The notes under the pieces are model-generated. The model was not told the DNA's origin. It searched no databases and saw only the letters and a list, made by a program, of their open reading frames with translations. Below, one piece after another: positions 17,036 to 26,904 of a stretch of DNA of 64,000 bases. The number at the start of each line of letters is the position of its first letter. Positions within the stretch are counted from its first letter, which is position 1. Source of the DNA: Hydrogenophaga palleronii_A (lineage in GTDB: Bacteria; Pseudomonadota; Gammaproteobacteria; Burkholderiales; Burkholderiaceae_C); the NCBI RefSeq assembly GCF_031457455.1, contig NZ_JAVDWU010000015.1, positions 35,287 to 99,286 on the forward strand, in the 5' to 3' direction. The translations under genes and the position numbers were made by a program.

Positions 17036-19777
17036 TTACACCACCGCCAACTTGGCAGTTATTGGCAAACGCCGAATGACAAATTTCTCAAACTCAGCGA
17101 TAAAGAAGACCATCAGGCCCGCCCCCAGGACCTTCAGCCATTCCGCCAGATGGAGATCAGTCGATCCGAAGATGCCCTGCATCACCGGAAGGTGTGTGAA
17201 AGCCAGCTGCAGCGGCACGCAGGCTGCGATGGCTAGGAGCGCAACGCGGTTCCCGGTGAGTCCTTCGCGATTCAGCACACTCGCCAGAACGTGGCGACTG
17301 TTGAGCAGATAGAACATCTCGGCGACCACGATGGCGTTGACGGCCATGGTGCGGGCGGTCTCCAGGCTGCTCCCGTGGGACAGCTCCCAAAGGAACAGGC
17401 CGAGCGCACCGCTCATCATGAGGACCGACACCAGCACCACACGCCAGACGAAGAAACCCGACAACAGGGGTTGACCGGGCGGCCTGGGCCGCCGCCGCAT
17501 GATGCCATCCTCAGCGGGCTCGAAAGCCAGGGCCAGACCGAGCGTGCTGGAGGTGACCATGTTGATCCACAGGATCTGCGCGGGCGTCAGTGGCAGGGTG
17601 AGCTCGAACATGATCGCCGCGATCACGACCAACGCTTCGCCGCCGTTGGTGGGCAACATGAAGAGAATGAACTTCTTCAGGTTGTCGTACACCGCACGCC
17701 CTTCCCGCACGGCCGCAGCGATGGTGGCGAAGTTGTCGTTGGCCAGCACCACGTCCGAGGCCTCTTTGGCGGCATCGGTGCCCTTGTTGCCCATGGCCAC
17801 GCCCACATCGGCGCGCTTGAGCGCCGGCGCGTCGTTGACCCCGTCGCCGGTCATCGCGACGACCTGACCATCCTCCTGCAGCGCTTGCACCAGCCGCAGC
17901 TTGTGTTCCGGGCTGGCGCGCGCAAACACATCCACCTCCATGGCCACGCGTCGCAAGGCCGCATCGTCCATCAGGGCCACCTCTGCGCCCGTGATCGCGG
18001 GTTTTCCGACGCCAATGCCCAGCTGGGCACCGATGGCGCGCGCGGTCTCGACGTGGTCTCCGGTGATCATCTTCACGCGGATACCAGCCCTTTGGCATTC
18101 CTGGACGGCGCGAATGGCTTCCTCGCGCGGCGGGTCCACGATGCCGACCAGGCCCAGCATCATGAAACCGTGTTCCACGTCGGAGAAGCCGAGTTGCGCA
18201 CCGGCTGGCTCGGCGCGTTTGCAGGCCAGCCCCAGGAGGCGCAGGCCTCTGGCCGCAGTGTCGTTGGCCATGCGGCGCCAGGTGTCCACCTCGATCGGGC
18301 GGTCACCTGCGTCGGTGCATTCGAAGGAGCAGATGTCGAGCAGGCGCTCCGGAGCGCCCTTCACGAAGATCCACGACTGGCCGTCGGCATCGCGATTCCA
18401 GGTTGCCATGAAGCGGTGTTGCGATTCGAAGGGGATGGAGTCCAGCCGTGGCCACTCGGCGCTTCCGATGTGCTGGGTGAAGCCGGACTTCTGCCCGACC
18501 ACGAGCAAGGCACCTTCGGTCGGATCGCCCACCACCTGCCACACGCCATTGTCGTCACGCAGTTGGGCGTCATTGCAGATCACGCCTGCACGCAGGGCCA
18601 GCGACAACGAGGGGTGGCGGTTGGCATCCACCACATGGGGACCGATGTTGAAGTCACCCACCGGTTCATAACCCACGCCGGACACGTTCACGTCCAGCTC
18701 CGCGCACACCACGCGTTGCACCGTCATTTCGTTGCGCGTGAGGGTGCCAGTCTTGTCCGAGCAGATGACGGTGACCGAACCCAGGGTCTCCACCGCCGGC
18801 AGCCGCCGCACGATGGCGTGGCGCCGTGCCATGCGCTGCACGCCCAGCGCCAGCGTCACCGTCATGATGGCCGGCAGGCCCTCGGGGATGGCCGAGGCCG
18901 CCAGCGCCACGACCATCATGAACATTTCGGCGGGGGCGTGCTCCCGCCACAGCACGCCGAGCACGAAGGTCGCCGCCGCCAGCGCGAGGATGGTCAGTGC
19001 AAGGATGCGACCGAAACGGTCGATCTGGCGCAGCAGCGGCGTGCTGATGTTGCGGATACCGGCCAGCATGCGGTTGATCTGGCCCAGCTCGGTGCGGCTG
19101 CCCGTGGCCACGACGATGCCCGTGGCCTGTCCATAGACGACCAGCGTGCCGGAGTAGGCCATGCCAGCGCGGTCGCCGAGCGGGGCATCGGCCGCGACGG
19201 CCCGCGTGTCTTTGTCGACCGGCAGCGATTCGCCTGTGAGTGCGGCTTCTTCCACCCGCAAATCGCGCACCTCGACAAGCCGCAGATCCGCTGGCACGCG
19301 GTCGCCCGGGGCCAGCAGCACCCTGTCGCCCGGCACGAGGTCGGAGGCGTCGATGTCGAGCCTCCGGCCGTCGCGCAGCACGGTTGCGTGGGGCGACAGC
19401 ATCGAGCGGATGGCTTCCAGCGCCGCTTCGGCCTTGCCTTCCTGTATGAAGCCGATGATGGCGTTGACCACCACCGCAGCCAGCAGAACGCCGGTGTCGA
19501 CCCAGTGGCCGAGCGCCGCCGTGATGGCCGCCGCGCCCATCATCACGTACAGCAGGATGTTGTGGAACTGCAGCACGAAGCGCAGCAGCGGGCCCCGGCG
19601 TTTTGGGGGCGCCAGGCGATTGGGACCGTGCAAAGCCAGGCGTTGCCGGACTTCGTCGGCACTCAGACCGCCAGGCTCGGCCTGGAGTTGGCGCTGCACG
19701 TCCTCGGGCGTGAGTGCGTGCCAGGTGGCATGAGGGGGTGCCGACGGGGTCGAATGGGTCGTGGCGGTCTCGGACAT
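17036..19777 (-). CDS. P2-type cation-transporting ATPase
   Basis: This 913-residue membrane pump couples ATP hydrolysis to cation export, with Ca2+, Na+ or a related ion as the likely substrate. An N-terminal cation-ATPase domain (WHALTPEDVQRQL) is followed by TGES near residue 180 (dephosphorylation), the helix-4 motif IPEGLP, and the phosphorylated Asp in CSDKTGTLT near residue 341. Next come the TGD box of MITGDH and MTGDGVNDAP near the hinge. C-terminal transmembrane helices (M5-M10) complete a full-length P2 pump. I prefer the ATG at 19777 over the upstream GTG at 19831. It is divergent from the antiporter operon, so joint control from the 218-bp gap between them is possible. Confidence 0.9.
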   Translation of the reverse strand: MSETATTHSTPSAPPHATWHALTPEDVQRQLQAEPGGLSADEVRQRLALHGPNRLAPPKRRGPLLRFVLQFHNILLYVMMGAAAITAALGHWVDTGVLLAAVVVNAIIGFIQEGKAEAALEAIRSMLSPHATVLRDGRRLDIDASDLVPGDRVLLAPGDRVPADLRLVEVRDLRVEEAALTGESLPVDKDTRAVAADAPLGDRAGMAYSGTLVVYGQATGIVVATGSRTELGQINRMLAGIRNISTPLLRQIDRFGRILALTILALAAATFVLGVLWREHAPAEMFMMVVALAASAIPEGLPAIMTVTLALGVQRMARRHAIVRRLPAVETLGSVTVICSDKTGTLTRNEMTVQRVVCAELDVNVSGVGYEPVGDFNIGPHVVDANRHPSLSLALRAGVICNDAQLRDDNGVWQVVGDPTEGALLVVGQKSGFTQHIGSAEWPRLDSIPFESQHRFMATWNRDADGQSWIFVKGAPERLLDICSFECTDAGDRPIEVDTWRRMANDTAARGLRLLGLACKRAEPAGAQLGFSDVEHGFMMLGLVGIVDPPREEAIRAVQECQRAGIRVKMITGDHVETARAIGAQLGIGVGKPAITGAEVALMDDAALRRVAMEVDVFARASPEHKLRLVQALQEDGQVVAMTGDGVNDAPALKRADVGVAMGNKGTDAAKEASDVVLANDNFATIAAAVREGRAVYDNLKKFILFMLPTNGGEALVVIAAIMFELTLPLTPAQILWINMVTSSTLGLALAFEPAEDGIMRRRPRPPGQPLLSGFFVWRVVLVSVLMMSGALGLFLWELSHGSSLETARTMAVNAIVVAEMFYLLNSRHVLASVLNREGLTGNRVALLAIAACVPLQLAFTHLPVMQGIFGSTDLHLAEWLKVLGAGLMVFFIAEFEKFVIRRLPITAKLAVV

Positions 19778-19995
19778 CGGTGGGAGATCGTCTTTTATGT
19801 AAGTCGGGCAGCGCTGATGCGGAATCGGCACAGGTGTTGTTATGGGTCGATCCCACCCTTTGACTCGCAGTTCCTTCGAGTATCAGTCATCGCGCACAGG
19901 GCGAACCTGGGGTTGATCTCCGTCAAATTCAGGTTCGCAGGATAAGCCCGCGATCAGAAAGCCGGCACATAACCCTGTCAGTAAACTCGACGTCA

Positions 19996-22917
19996 ATGTC
20001 CTTGCTGTTTTTGCTTTCGTTGCCCTTCATCGGCAGCGCGGTTGCCGCGCTGTTGCCGACCAACGCCCGCAACCTCGAATCGTTGTGGGCCGTGGTCGTC
20101 GCCCTGGTGGTGACGGTGCAGTTGGCCTTGTTGTACCCCGACGTGAGCGCCGGCACCGTGGTGTCGGAGCGCCTGAGCTGGCTGCCCAGCCTGGGCATCG
20201 ACATCGTCGTCCGCCTGGACGGCTTTGCCTGGATGTTCGCGATGCTGGTCAGTGGCATGGGCCTGCTGGTCATCGTCTATGCGCGCTACTACCTGTCGGC
20301 CGACGACCCGGCCGCGCGCTTTTATTCGCTGCTACTGGGGTTCATGGGCGCGATGCTCGGCGTTGTGGTCTCGGGCAACCTGGTGCAGCTGGTGGTGTTC
20401 TGGGAGCTGACCAGCATCTTCTCGTTCCTGCTCATCGGTTACTGGACCCACCGCAAGGACGCCCGGCGTGGCGCCCGCATGGCCTTCACCGTCACCGCGA
20501 CCGGTGGGCTCGCGCTGCTGGCCGGCGTGCTGCTGCTGGGCCACATCGTCGGCAGCTACGAGCTCGATGTGGTGCTGCAGGCTGGCGACATGGTGCGTGC
20601 GCACCCGCTCTACGCCCTGACGCTGGGCCTGGTGCTGCTGGGCGCGCTGACCAAGAGCGCGCAGTTCCCGTTCCACTTCTGGCTGCCACACGCCATGGCC
20701 GCGCCCACGCCGGTCTCGGCCTACCTGCACTCGGCGACGATGGTCAAGGCCGGTGTCTTCCTGCTCGCCCGCTTGTGGTCGGTGTTGTCCGGCACCGATG
20801 AATGGTTCTGGATCGTTGGCGGTGCCGGCCTGACCACGCTGCTGCTGGGCAGCTACGTGGCGATGTTCCAGAACGACCTGAAGGGCCTGCTGGCCTACTC
20901 GACAATCAGCCACCTGGGCCTGATCACGCTGCTGCTGGGCCTGAACAGCCCGCTGGCCGCGGTGGCGGCGGTGTTCCACATGATGAACCACGCGACCTTC
21001 AAGGCCTCGCTGTTCATGTCGGTCGGCATCATCGACCACGAGACCGGCACGCGCGACATGCGCCGACTCGACGGCCTGTTCCGCTTCATGCCCATCACCG
21101 GCACGCTGGCCATCGTGGCCTGCGCGGCGATGGCCGGCGTGCCGCTGCTCAACGGCTTCCTGTCGAAGGAGATGTTCTTCGCCGAGACCGTCTTCGTCAC
21201 GGCGCACCCGGCCATCGAATACGGCCTGCCGGCGGCCGCCACGCTGGCTGGCGTGTTTGCCGTGGTGTATTCGCTGCGCTTTGGTCACGATGTCTTCTTC
21301 GGTCCGCCGCCCACCGACATCCCCCGCAAGCCGCACGAGCCGACGCACTGGATGCGCGTGCCCGTGGAGCTGCTGGTGCTGGCCTGCGTGGTGGTCGGCA
21401 CGCTGCCGGCCTGGTCCATCGGCCCGGTGCTGGCGCTGGCTGCGCAGCCGGTGGTCGGCGGCACGCTGCCCGACTACAGCCTGGCGGTCTGGCACGGCTT
21501 CAACACCCCCCTGGTGATGAGCCTGGTGGCCACCGTGGGCGGCCTGCTCATCTACCTGCGTTTCGCCGCTCGCTTCAAAAAACGTCGGGCCCGCGGTGCG
21601 CCGCTGCTGCAGCACCTGGACGGCAAGCGCCTGTTCGAGAACGGGCTGGCCCGCCTCTCGGACGCTGCGCGGCGGCTGGTGCGCTGGATGGGCACGCGCC
21701 GGCTGCAGCCGCAGCTGTTTGCCTTGCTGCTCATCGCCGGCCTGGCCGGCCTGGGCTCGGCTTTGATCGTGCCGCTGACCTGGGGGGATCGCGCACGCGT
21801 GGCGGCCACGCCCGAGTTCGTGCTGCTGTGGCTCGTCGCCGGGGCCTGTGCCATCGGCGCGGCCAACCAGGCCAAGTTCCACCGCCTGGCCGCGCTGACC
21901 ATGCTCAGCGTCGTTGGCCTGGCGCTGTGCATCACCTTCGCGTGGTTCTCGGCCCCGGACCTGGCATTGACCCAGCTCGCCGTCGAGGTGGTCACCCTCG
22001 TGCTGTTCCTGCTGGGCCTGCGCTGGATGCCCAAGCGCGTGGAACTGGACGATCCGCGCATGGCAACGCGCGCCAGGTGGCACCGACGCCGCGATTTTGT
22101 GCTCGCGCTGGGCATCGGCGGCGGCCTGTCGGCGCTGTCGTACGCGCTGCTGACGCGGCAGGCGCCGTTGTCGATCTCACCCTTCTTCCTGGAGCGGGCG
22201 CTGCCCGAGGGCGGGGGCACGAACGTGGTCAACGTGATGCTGGTCGACTTCCGCGCCTTCGACACGCTGGGCGAGATCACCGTGCTCGGCATCGTCGGGC
22301 TGACGGTGTATGCGTTGCTGCGGCGCTTCCGCCCGGCGCAGGAGACGATCGAACCGACGGAACAGCAACGGGCTCCCGTCGAGGCGACCGGCGCCGACCT
22401 GATCGACCGCGACGGGGATGGCGACCATCACCTGCCGCCCTACCTGGAGGTGCCGGCGGTGCTGGTGCGGCTGCTGCTGCCGGTGGCCGGGCTGTTTGCC
22501 TTCCACCTTTTCATGCGCGGCCACAACGAACCCGGCGGCGGCTTTGTCGCCGGCCTGGTGGTGGCGATCGCCTTTATCGCGCAGTACATGGTCAGCGGCA
22601 CGCGCTGGGTCGAGGCCCGGCTGCACCTGCTGCCCACGCGCTGGATCGCCGCCGGCCTGCTCATCGCTCTGACCACCGGGCTGGGTTCACTGGTGCTGGG
22701 TCATCCCTTCCTGACCACGCACACCGCCCACGTCACCTGGCCGCTGGTGGGCGAGGTGCACCTGCCCACCGCAGCCCTCTACGACCTGGGTGTTTTCGCG
22801 GTGGTCGTGGGCTCGACCCTGCTGCTGCTGACCGCCATTGCCCACCAGTCCTTGCGCGCACGCCGCCAGCAGGGCACGACCCTTGATGAACGGAAGGACA
22901 GCGCATGGAAGCCGTGA
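19996..22917 (+). CDS. phaAB: Monovalent cation/H+ antiporter, fused subunits A and B
   Basis: This is the main subunit of a Mrp/Pha-type Na+(K+)/H+ antiporter of the inner membrane. Residues 1-~780 are MrpA: the NuoL/M-like proton channel core (KSAQFPFHFWLPHAMAAPTP, HMMNHATFKASLF) and the extra C-terminal helices. Residues ~815-973 match MrpB (FHLFMRGHNEPGGGFVAGLV). The A+B fusion is the hallmark of the group-2 Pha/Mnh systems, as in Sinorhizobium PhaA. It heads the seven-subunit operon, and its last codons overlap phaC by 13 bp. Confidence 0.93.
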   Translation: MSLLFLLSLPFIGSAVAALLPTNARNLESLWAVVVALVVTVQLALLYPDVSAGTVVSERLSWLPSLGIDIVVRLDGFAWMFAMLVSGMGLLVIVYARYYLSADDPAARFYSLLLGFMGAMLGVVVSGNLVQLVVFWELTSIFSFLLIGYWTHRKDARRGARMAFTVTATGGLALLAGVLLLGHIVGSYELDVVLQAGDMVRAHPLYALTLGLVLLGALTKSAQFPFHFWLPHAMAAPTPVSAYLHSATMVKAGVFLLARLWSVLSGTDEWFWIVGGAGLTTLLLGSYVAMFQNDLKGLLAYSTISHLGLITLLLGLNSPLAAVAAVFHMMNHATFKASLFMSVGIIDHETGTRDMRRLDGLFRFMPITGTLAIVACAAMAGVPLLNGFLSKEMFFAETVFVTAHPAIEYGLPAAATLAGVFAVVYSLRFGHDVFFGPPPTDIPRKPHEPTHWMRVPVELLVLACVVVGTLPAWSIGPVLALAAQPVVGGTLPDYSLAVWHGFNTPLVMSLVATVGGLLIYLRFAARFKKRRARGAPLLQHLDGKRLFENGLARLSDAARRLVRWMGTRRLQPQLFALLLIAGLAGLGSALIVPLTWGDRARVAATPEFVLLWLVAGACAIGAANQAKFHRLAALTMLSVVGLALCITFAWFSAPDLALTQLAVEVVTLVLFLLGLRWMPKRVELDDPRMATRARWHRRRDFVLALGIGGGLSALSYALLTRQAPLSISPFFLERALPEGGGTNVVNVMLVDFRAFDTLGEITVLGIVGLTVYALLRRFRPAQETIEPTEQQRAPVEATGADLIDRDGDGDHHLPPYLEVPAVLVRLLLPVAGLFAFHLFMRGHNEPGGGFVAGLVVAIAFIAQYMVSGTRWVEARLHLLPTRWIAAGLLIALTTGLGSLVLGHPFLTTHTAHVTWPLVGEVHLPTAALYDLGVFAVVVGSTLLLLTAIAHQSLRARRQQGTTLDERKDSAWKP

Positions 22918-23249
22918 TCTCGATCGCGATCGGTGTGATGGCCAGCGCGGGGGTGTGGTTGCTGCTGAGACCCCGGACCTTCCAGGTGCTGATAGGCCTC
23001 ACGCTGCTGTCCTATGCGGTCAACCTGTTCATCTTCAGCGTTGGCAGCCTGGCTGTCGACCGCGAGCCCATCGTCAGGCCGGGCCTGGTGGCTGATCTCG
23101 TTAACTACAGCGACCCGCTGCCGCAGTCGCTGGTGCTGACGGCCATCGTCATCGGCTTCGCGACAACGGCGCTGTTTCTCGTCGTGCTGCTGGCGTTACG
23201 CGGCCTGTCCGGCGGTGACCATGTTGACGGCCAGGAGGAACGCCCGTGA
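22905..23249 (+). CDS. phaC: Antiporter subunit C
   Basis: This NuoK-like, three-helix subunit of the Pha/Mrp antiporter has 114 residues. The core RPRTFQVLIGLTLLSYAVNL and the downstream DPLPQSLVLTAIVIGFATTA are diagnostic of MrpC/NuoK proteins. The start overlaps the phaAB stop by 13 bp, and its own stop overlaps the phaD start region, so translation is coupled along the operon. Confidence 0.93.
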   Translation: MEAVISIAIGVMASAGVWLLLRPRTFQVLIGLTLLSYAVNLFIFSVGSLAVDREPIVRPGLVADLVNYSDPLPQSLVLTAIVIGFATTALFLVVLLALRGLSGGDHVDGQEERP

Positions 23250-24889
23250 TGGCGATGATGGATCACCTGCTGGTTGTGCCGGTGCTGCTGCCGCTGGCCA
23301 CGGCGGCGCTGATGCTGCTGCTGGGCGAAGGCCGGCGTGGCCTGAAGGCGGTGGTCAACGTGCTGTCAACGACGCTGGGGCTGGCTGTTGCCGTGAGTCT
23401 GCTGCTGGGCGTGGCCGGACGCGACGCACCGGCTGCCTTCGGCGTCTACCTGCCCGGCAACTGGCCCGTGCCCTTCGGTATCGTGCTGGTCGCCGACCGG
23501 CTGTCGGCGCTGATGGTGGTGCTGACCGGCTGCGTTGGCCTGGCCTCGCTGCTGTACGCGCTGGCGCGCTGGCAGCACGCGGGCGTCTATTTTCACGTGC
23601 TGTTCCAGCTGCAACTGATGGGCCTCTACGGCGCCTTCCTCACGGCCGACCTGTTCAACCTCTTCGTCTTCTTCGAGGTGCTGCTGGCGGCCAGCTACGG
23701 CCTGCTGCTGCACGGAGGCGGCGGCGCGCGGGTGCGGGCCGGTCTGCACTACATCGCGATCAACCTGGTCGCTTCCATGCTGTTCCTGATCGGCGTGGCC
23801 GTGCTCTACGGCGTCACCGGCACGCTGAACATGGCCGACATCGCGCAGAAGCTGCCGGCGGTGCCGGTCAGCGACCGCGGCCTGCTGCATGCGGGCGCGG
23901 CCATCCTGGCGATCGCCTTCCTCGCCAAGGCCGGGCTGTGGCCGCTGAACTTCTGGCTACCGCCGGCCTATGCCGCGGCCAGCGCACCGTCCGCGGCCGT
24001 GTTCGCCATCCTGACCAAGGTCGGTGTCTACGCCGTGCTGCGGCTGTGGACCCTGTGTTTTCCGGCCGATGCCGGCGCCTCGGCCGGCTTCGGCAGCGAG
24101 GTGCTGGTGTGGGGGGGCATCGTCACGCTGGCCTTCGGGGCAGTGGGCATGCTGGCATCGCAGCAGCTCGCGAGGCTGGCAGGCTACGCCGTGATCGCGT
24201 CATCGGGGACGTTGATCGCTGCCATCGGCTTTGATGCCCCGGTGCTCAACGGCGGCGCCCTCTTTTATTTAGCGAGCTCCACGCTGGCGGGCTGCGCGCT
24301 GTTCCTGCTGGTGGAACTGCTGGAGCGGGTCCGCCAGGTCGAAGTCGACCCACAAGATCTCGACGACGGCAACGGCGCCTTGCCGGCCTTCCTGGACGCC
24401 GAGCCTCTCCCCGGCACCAACCTCGACGACAACGAAGAAGCCCTGGTCGGCCGCGTGATCCCGGCCGCACTGGCATTTTTGGGTATCGCCTTTGCGGTCT
24501 GTGCGCTGGTGACGGCGGGTCTGCCACCGCTGTCCGGCTTCGTGGCCAAGCTGGCCATGTTGTCCGCGCTGCTCGAGCAGTCCACGCCGGCGGCCTGGGC
24601 CTTGTTCGTGCTGCTGATCCTCTCGGGCCTGTTTGGCGCCATCGCGCTGATGCGCGTGGGCATGCGCCACTTCTGGACCGCGCAGGACCGTCCACCGCCG
24701 CGCCTGCGCGTGATCGAGACGCTGCCGATCGCGGGGCTGCTGGCCGCCTCCGTGGCGCTGGTGCTGCAGGCCGAGTCCGGGCTTGCCTACACCCGCGCCG
24801 CCGCCGAGTCGCTGCACGCGCCGCATTTGTACATCGACGCGGTGATGGGTGCCCGACCCATCGTCCGGACGCCTGGAGTCACGCCATGA
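23246..24889 (+). CDS. phaD: Antiporter subunit D
   Basis: This 547-residue NuoM/N-like proton-translocating subunit contains the proton-antiporter core (GLYGAFLTADLFNLFVFFEV, LAKAGLWPLNFWLPPAY), with conserved Glu and Lys residues within membrane helices, as in MrpD. AGGAGG lies 7 bp before the GTG at 23246; an ATG 3 bp later is an equal candidate. The length and order C-D-E are standard for this operon. A loop of about 50 residues (ELLERVRQVEVDPQD and on) interrupts the helices near residue 360. Confidence 0.93.
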   Translation: MMAMMDHLLVVPVLLPLATAALMLLLGEGRRGLKAVVNVLSTTLGLAVAVSLLLGVAGRDAPAAFGVYLPGNWPVPFGIVLVADRLSALMVVLTGCVGLASLLYALARWQHAGVYFHVLFQLQLMGLYGAFLTADLFNLFVFFEVLLAASYGLLLHGGGGARVRAGLHYIAINLVASMLFLIGVAVLYGVTGTLNMADIAQKLPAVPVSDRGLLHAGAAILAIAFLAKAGLWPLNFWLPPAYAAASAPSAAVFAILTKVGVYAVLRLWTLCFPADAGASAGFGSEVLVWGGIVTLAFGAVGMLASQQLARLAGYAVIASSGTLIAAIGFDAPVLNGGALFYLASSTLAGCALFLLVELLERVRQVEVDPQDLDDGNGALPAFLDAEPLPGTNLDDNEEALVGRVIPAALAFLGIAFAVCALVTAGLPPLSGFVAKLAMLSALLEQSTPAAWALFVLLILSGLFGAIALMRVGMRHFWTAQDRPPPRLRVIETLPIAGLLAASVALVLQAESGLAYTRAAAESLHAPHLYIDAVMGARPIVRTPGVTP

Positions 24890-25374
24890 AGCGCCTGCTG
24901 CCGTCGCCCTGGCTGTCGCTCGGTCTGCTGGGTGGCTGGCTGCTGCTGACCCGCAGCTTCAGCGTCGGCCAGATGCTGATGGGCGTCGCGGTCGCGGTGG
25001 TGATGCCGCTGCTGATGGCCCCTCTGCGGCCGCGGCCCGGCCCCTTGCGGCGCTGGGGTCTGCTGGTGCGGCTGATCCTGCGCGTCGGCGCCGAGGTGGT
25101 TCGCTCGGCGCTCCAGGTCGCTGCGGGCGTGTTGCGCGCGAAGTCGCATCCCCCGCGCGGCACTTTCGTCGTCATCCCGCTCGATCTGCGCGATGCACAT
25201 GCCCTCGCTGCCCTGGCCATGATCTCGGCCGTCATCCCGGGCACGGTCTGGTCGGAGCTGGCGCCCGACCGCAGTGCCCTGCTGATGCACGTGTTTGACC
25301 TCCAGGACGAGGCCGCCTTCATCCAGCACTTCAAGACCGACTACGAACAGCCGTTGAAGGAGATTTTCGAATGA
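24886..25374 (+). CDS. phaE: Antiporter subunit E
   Basis: This 162-residue MrpE-family protein has two N-terminal hydrophobic helices (WLSLGLLGGWLLLTRSF; GVAVAVVMPLLMAPL) and a soluble domain with the family sequence ALAMISAVIPGTVWSEL and the LLMHVFDL strand. It is a structural subunit of the antiporter. It overlaps phaD and phaF by 4 bp each (ATGA). Confidence 0.92.
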   Translation: MKRLLPSPWLSLGLLGGWLLLTRSFSVGQMLMGVAVAVVMPLLMAPLRPRPGPLRRWGLLVRLILRVGAEVVRSALQVAAGVLRAKSHPPRGTFVVIPLDLRDAHALAALAMISAVIPGTVWSELAPDRSALLMHVFDLQDEAAFIQHFKTDYEQPLKEIFE

Positions 25375-25646
25375 GCGCCTTGTTGTCGATGGCGATCACC
25401 GCCACCCTGGTTCTGTATGCCCTCGCCATGGGTGTCGGCGTGATGCGCCTGTTCCGCGGCCCCAGCGCCCAGGACCGCGTGCTGGCGATGGACTTCGTCT
25501 ACGTGGTGAGCATGCTGATGATGCTGGTGCTGGCCATCCGCTACGACAGCGAGATGTATTTCGAAGGTGCGCTGGTGATGGTGCTGTTCGGCTTCGTCAG
25601 TTCGGTGGCCATGGCGAAGTTCCTGCTGCGTGGCGAGGTGATCTGA
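25371..25646 (+). CDS. phaF: Antiporter subunit F
   Basis: This 91-residue, three-helix protein carries the MrpF signature RLFRGPSAQDRVLAMDFVYV with its conserved Asp residues. A bile-salt efflux role has been reported for some MrpF homologues, but here the full operon points to antiporter assembly. The start overlaps phaE by ATGA. Confidence 0.92.
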   Translation: MSALLSMAITATLVLYALAMGVGVMRLFRGPSAQDRVLAMDFVYVVSMLMMLVLAIRYDSEMYFEGALVMVLFGFVSSVAMAKFLLRGEVI

Positions 25647-25648
25647 CC

Positions 25649-25984
25649 ATGCCAGCACTTGCCGAAATGATCGTGGCTGCTCTGCTTGTGTGCAGTGGCA
25701 TCGTGGTGCTGGTGGCGGCGCTCGGCCTCTGGCGGTTGCCTGATTTTTTCCTGCGCATGCACGCACCGGCACTGGCTTCCACGCTGGGCGCATGGATCGT
25801 CACCCTGGCTTCCATCGTCCACTTCAGCGCGCGCGGAGCCGGTCTCAGCCTGCACGTCTGGTTGATCATCATCGTGTTGTCGATCTCGGCCCCGGTCACA
25901 ACCATCGTGCTGGCCCGCGCCGCACTGTTCCGCCGTCGCCAAGCGGGCGATGACCTGCCTGCGCCCTTCCAGAAAGGCCGCTGA
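25649..25984 (+). CDS. phaG: Antiporter subunit G
   Basis: The last antiporter subunit has 111 residues and three membrane helices, with the MrpG motif LGLWRLPDFFLRMHAP and a C-terminal ISAPVTTIVLARAA. It starts 2 bp after phaF. The stop lies 26 bp from the convergent universal stress protein gene, and I see no strong terminator between them. Confidence 0.92.
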   Translation: MPALAEMIVAALLVCSGIVVLVAALGLWRLPDFFLRMHAPALASTLGAWIVTLASIVHFSARGAGLSLHVWLIIIVLSISAPVTTIVLARAALFRRRQAGDDLPAPFQKGR

Positions 25985-26010
25985 GCGCCCAGATTCTGGT
26001 TGCGCCGCTT

Positions 26011-26904
26011 TCAGGTGCCGCTGTGCGTCGATACGAGCACGTCAGCACTCCCTTCGGCCAATACGTGTTTGGTCACACTGCCGAGCAGTAGGTCCACCGT
26101 GGCGGACTGCCCATGTTTGCCCAGCACGACCAGGTCACAGTCGTGCGACTGCTCGTTCTCGACGATGCGCATTGACGCATCGCCCTCGACAACGCACGGC
26201 TCCCACTTCCGGGGTGGCAGGCCCACTTCGTTGGCAAGCTCATGCACCTTTTGTCGGGCCTCCGCACGGGCCTTGTTCCGATACAGCTCAATAGTGGCCG
26301 CATCGACGCCCGCAAAGTGGAGTTTTTCCTCGAACGGCACCTGAAACACGGTGAGGAGTACGACATGAGCATGTGGTGCTACCCGAAGCGCAAGCATCAG
26401 AGCCTCGCGAGACCAGGGAGAGAAGTCCACGGCCACCAGTACACGCCTGTAGGCCTCGTGTGGCGATTGCCGCACCACGAGCAGGGGTCGTGCTGTGCGC
26501 CGCATCAGTCTCTCCGACGTGGTGCCCAGCACCAGGCGGCGAAGGAATCCGGCACCACGAGCACCCAGCACCAGCAGTTGCGCATCGAGGCGGTCCGCTA
26601 CTCGAAGGATTTCATCCAGAGCAGATCCAGTGGCATCTTCTGCATCTACTTCAATATGCCGCCGAACCGAAATTTCGGTGGCCAAGCTGCGCAACATGTC
26701 ATGCGCTTCGTCGCGCATCTTTTGCTCTGGATCACTCGATGCCCCCAACCATTCGCGAATCCGCGCGAGCGGCTCCCCCGGCAGAACGTGCATCAAAGTC
26801 AGTGGTGAGTGCGTCTCATGAGCAAGGCGCGCGGCTCGGTCAGCGGCGTGGCGCGCGTGGGCCGAAAAGTCGGTTGCGACGAGGATGGGACCGAGACTTG
26901 TCAT
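26011..26904 (-). CDS. Tandem universal stress protein
   Basis: This cytoplasmic protein of 297 residues consists of two UspA domains (about 1-147 and 150-297). Each keeps the ATP-binding loop of the G2xG9xG(S/T) kind: LGARGAGFLRRLVLGTTS in the first and LGKHGQSATVDLLLGSVTK in the second. Each begins with a typical strand (PILVATDFS; RVLVAVDFSPWS). Such tandem proteins sense ATP or AMP and act in stress survival. Placement beside the ion pumps suggests a shared stress role, which is inference. The 360-bp gap before the next gene (26905-27264) shows nothing I can support. Confidence 0.92.
   Translation of the reverse strand: MTSLGPILVATDFSAHARHAADRAARLAHETHSPLTLMHVLPGEPLARIREWLGASSDPEQKMRDEAHDMLRSLATEISVRRHIEVDAEDATGSALDEILRVADRLDAQLLVLGARGAGFLRRLVLGTTSERLMRRTARPLLVVRQSPHEAYRRVLVAVDFSPWSREALMLALRVAPHAHVVLLTVFQVPFEEKLHFAGVDAATIELYRNKARAEARQKVHELANEVGLPPRKWEPCVVEGDASMRIVENEQSHDCDLVVLGKHGQSATVDLLLGSVTKHVLAEGSADVLVSTHSGT

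Noticed and set aside
17291..19945. 884-residue plus-strand ORF opposite the P-type ATPase
   Set aside because: It is His/Gln/Arg-rich, has no domain pattern and lies fully antisense to a clear ATPase, an effect of GC-rich codon bias.
20332..22083. 583-residue minus-strand ORF opposite phaAB
   Set aside because: Antisense shadow of a membrane-protein gene with the usual His/Gln/Arg-rich composition.
20802..22886. 694-residue ORF in another frame of phaAB
   Set aside because: Ala/Arg/Gly-rich out-of-frame reading of a confirmed membrane protein.
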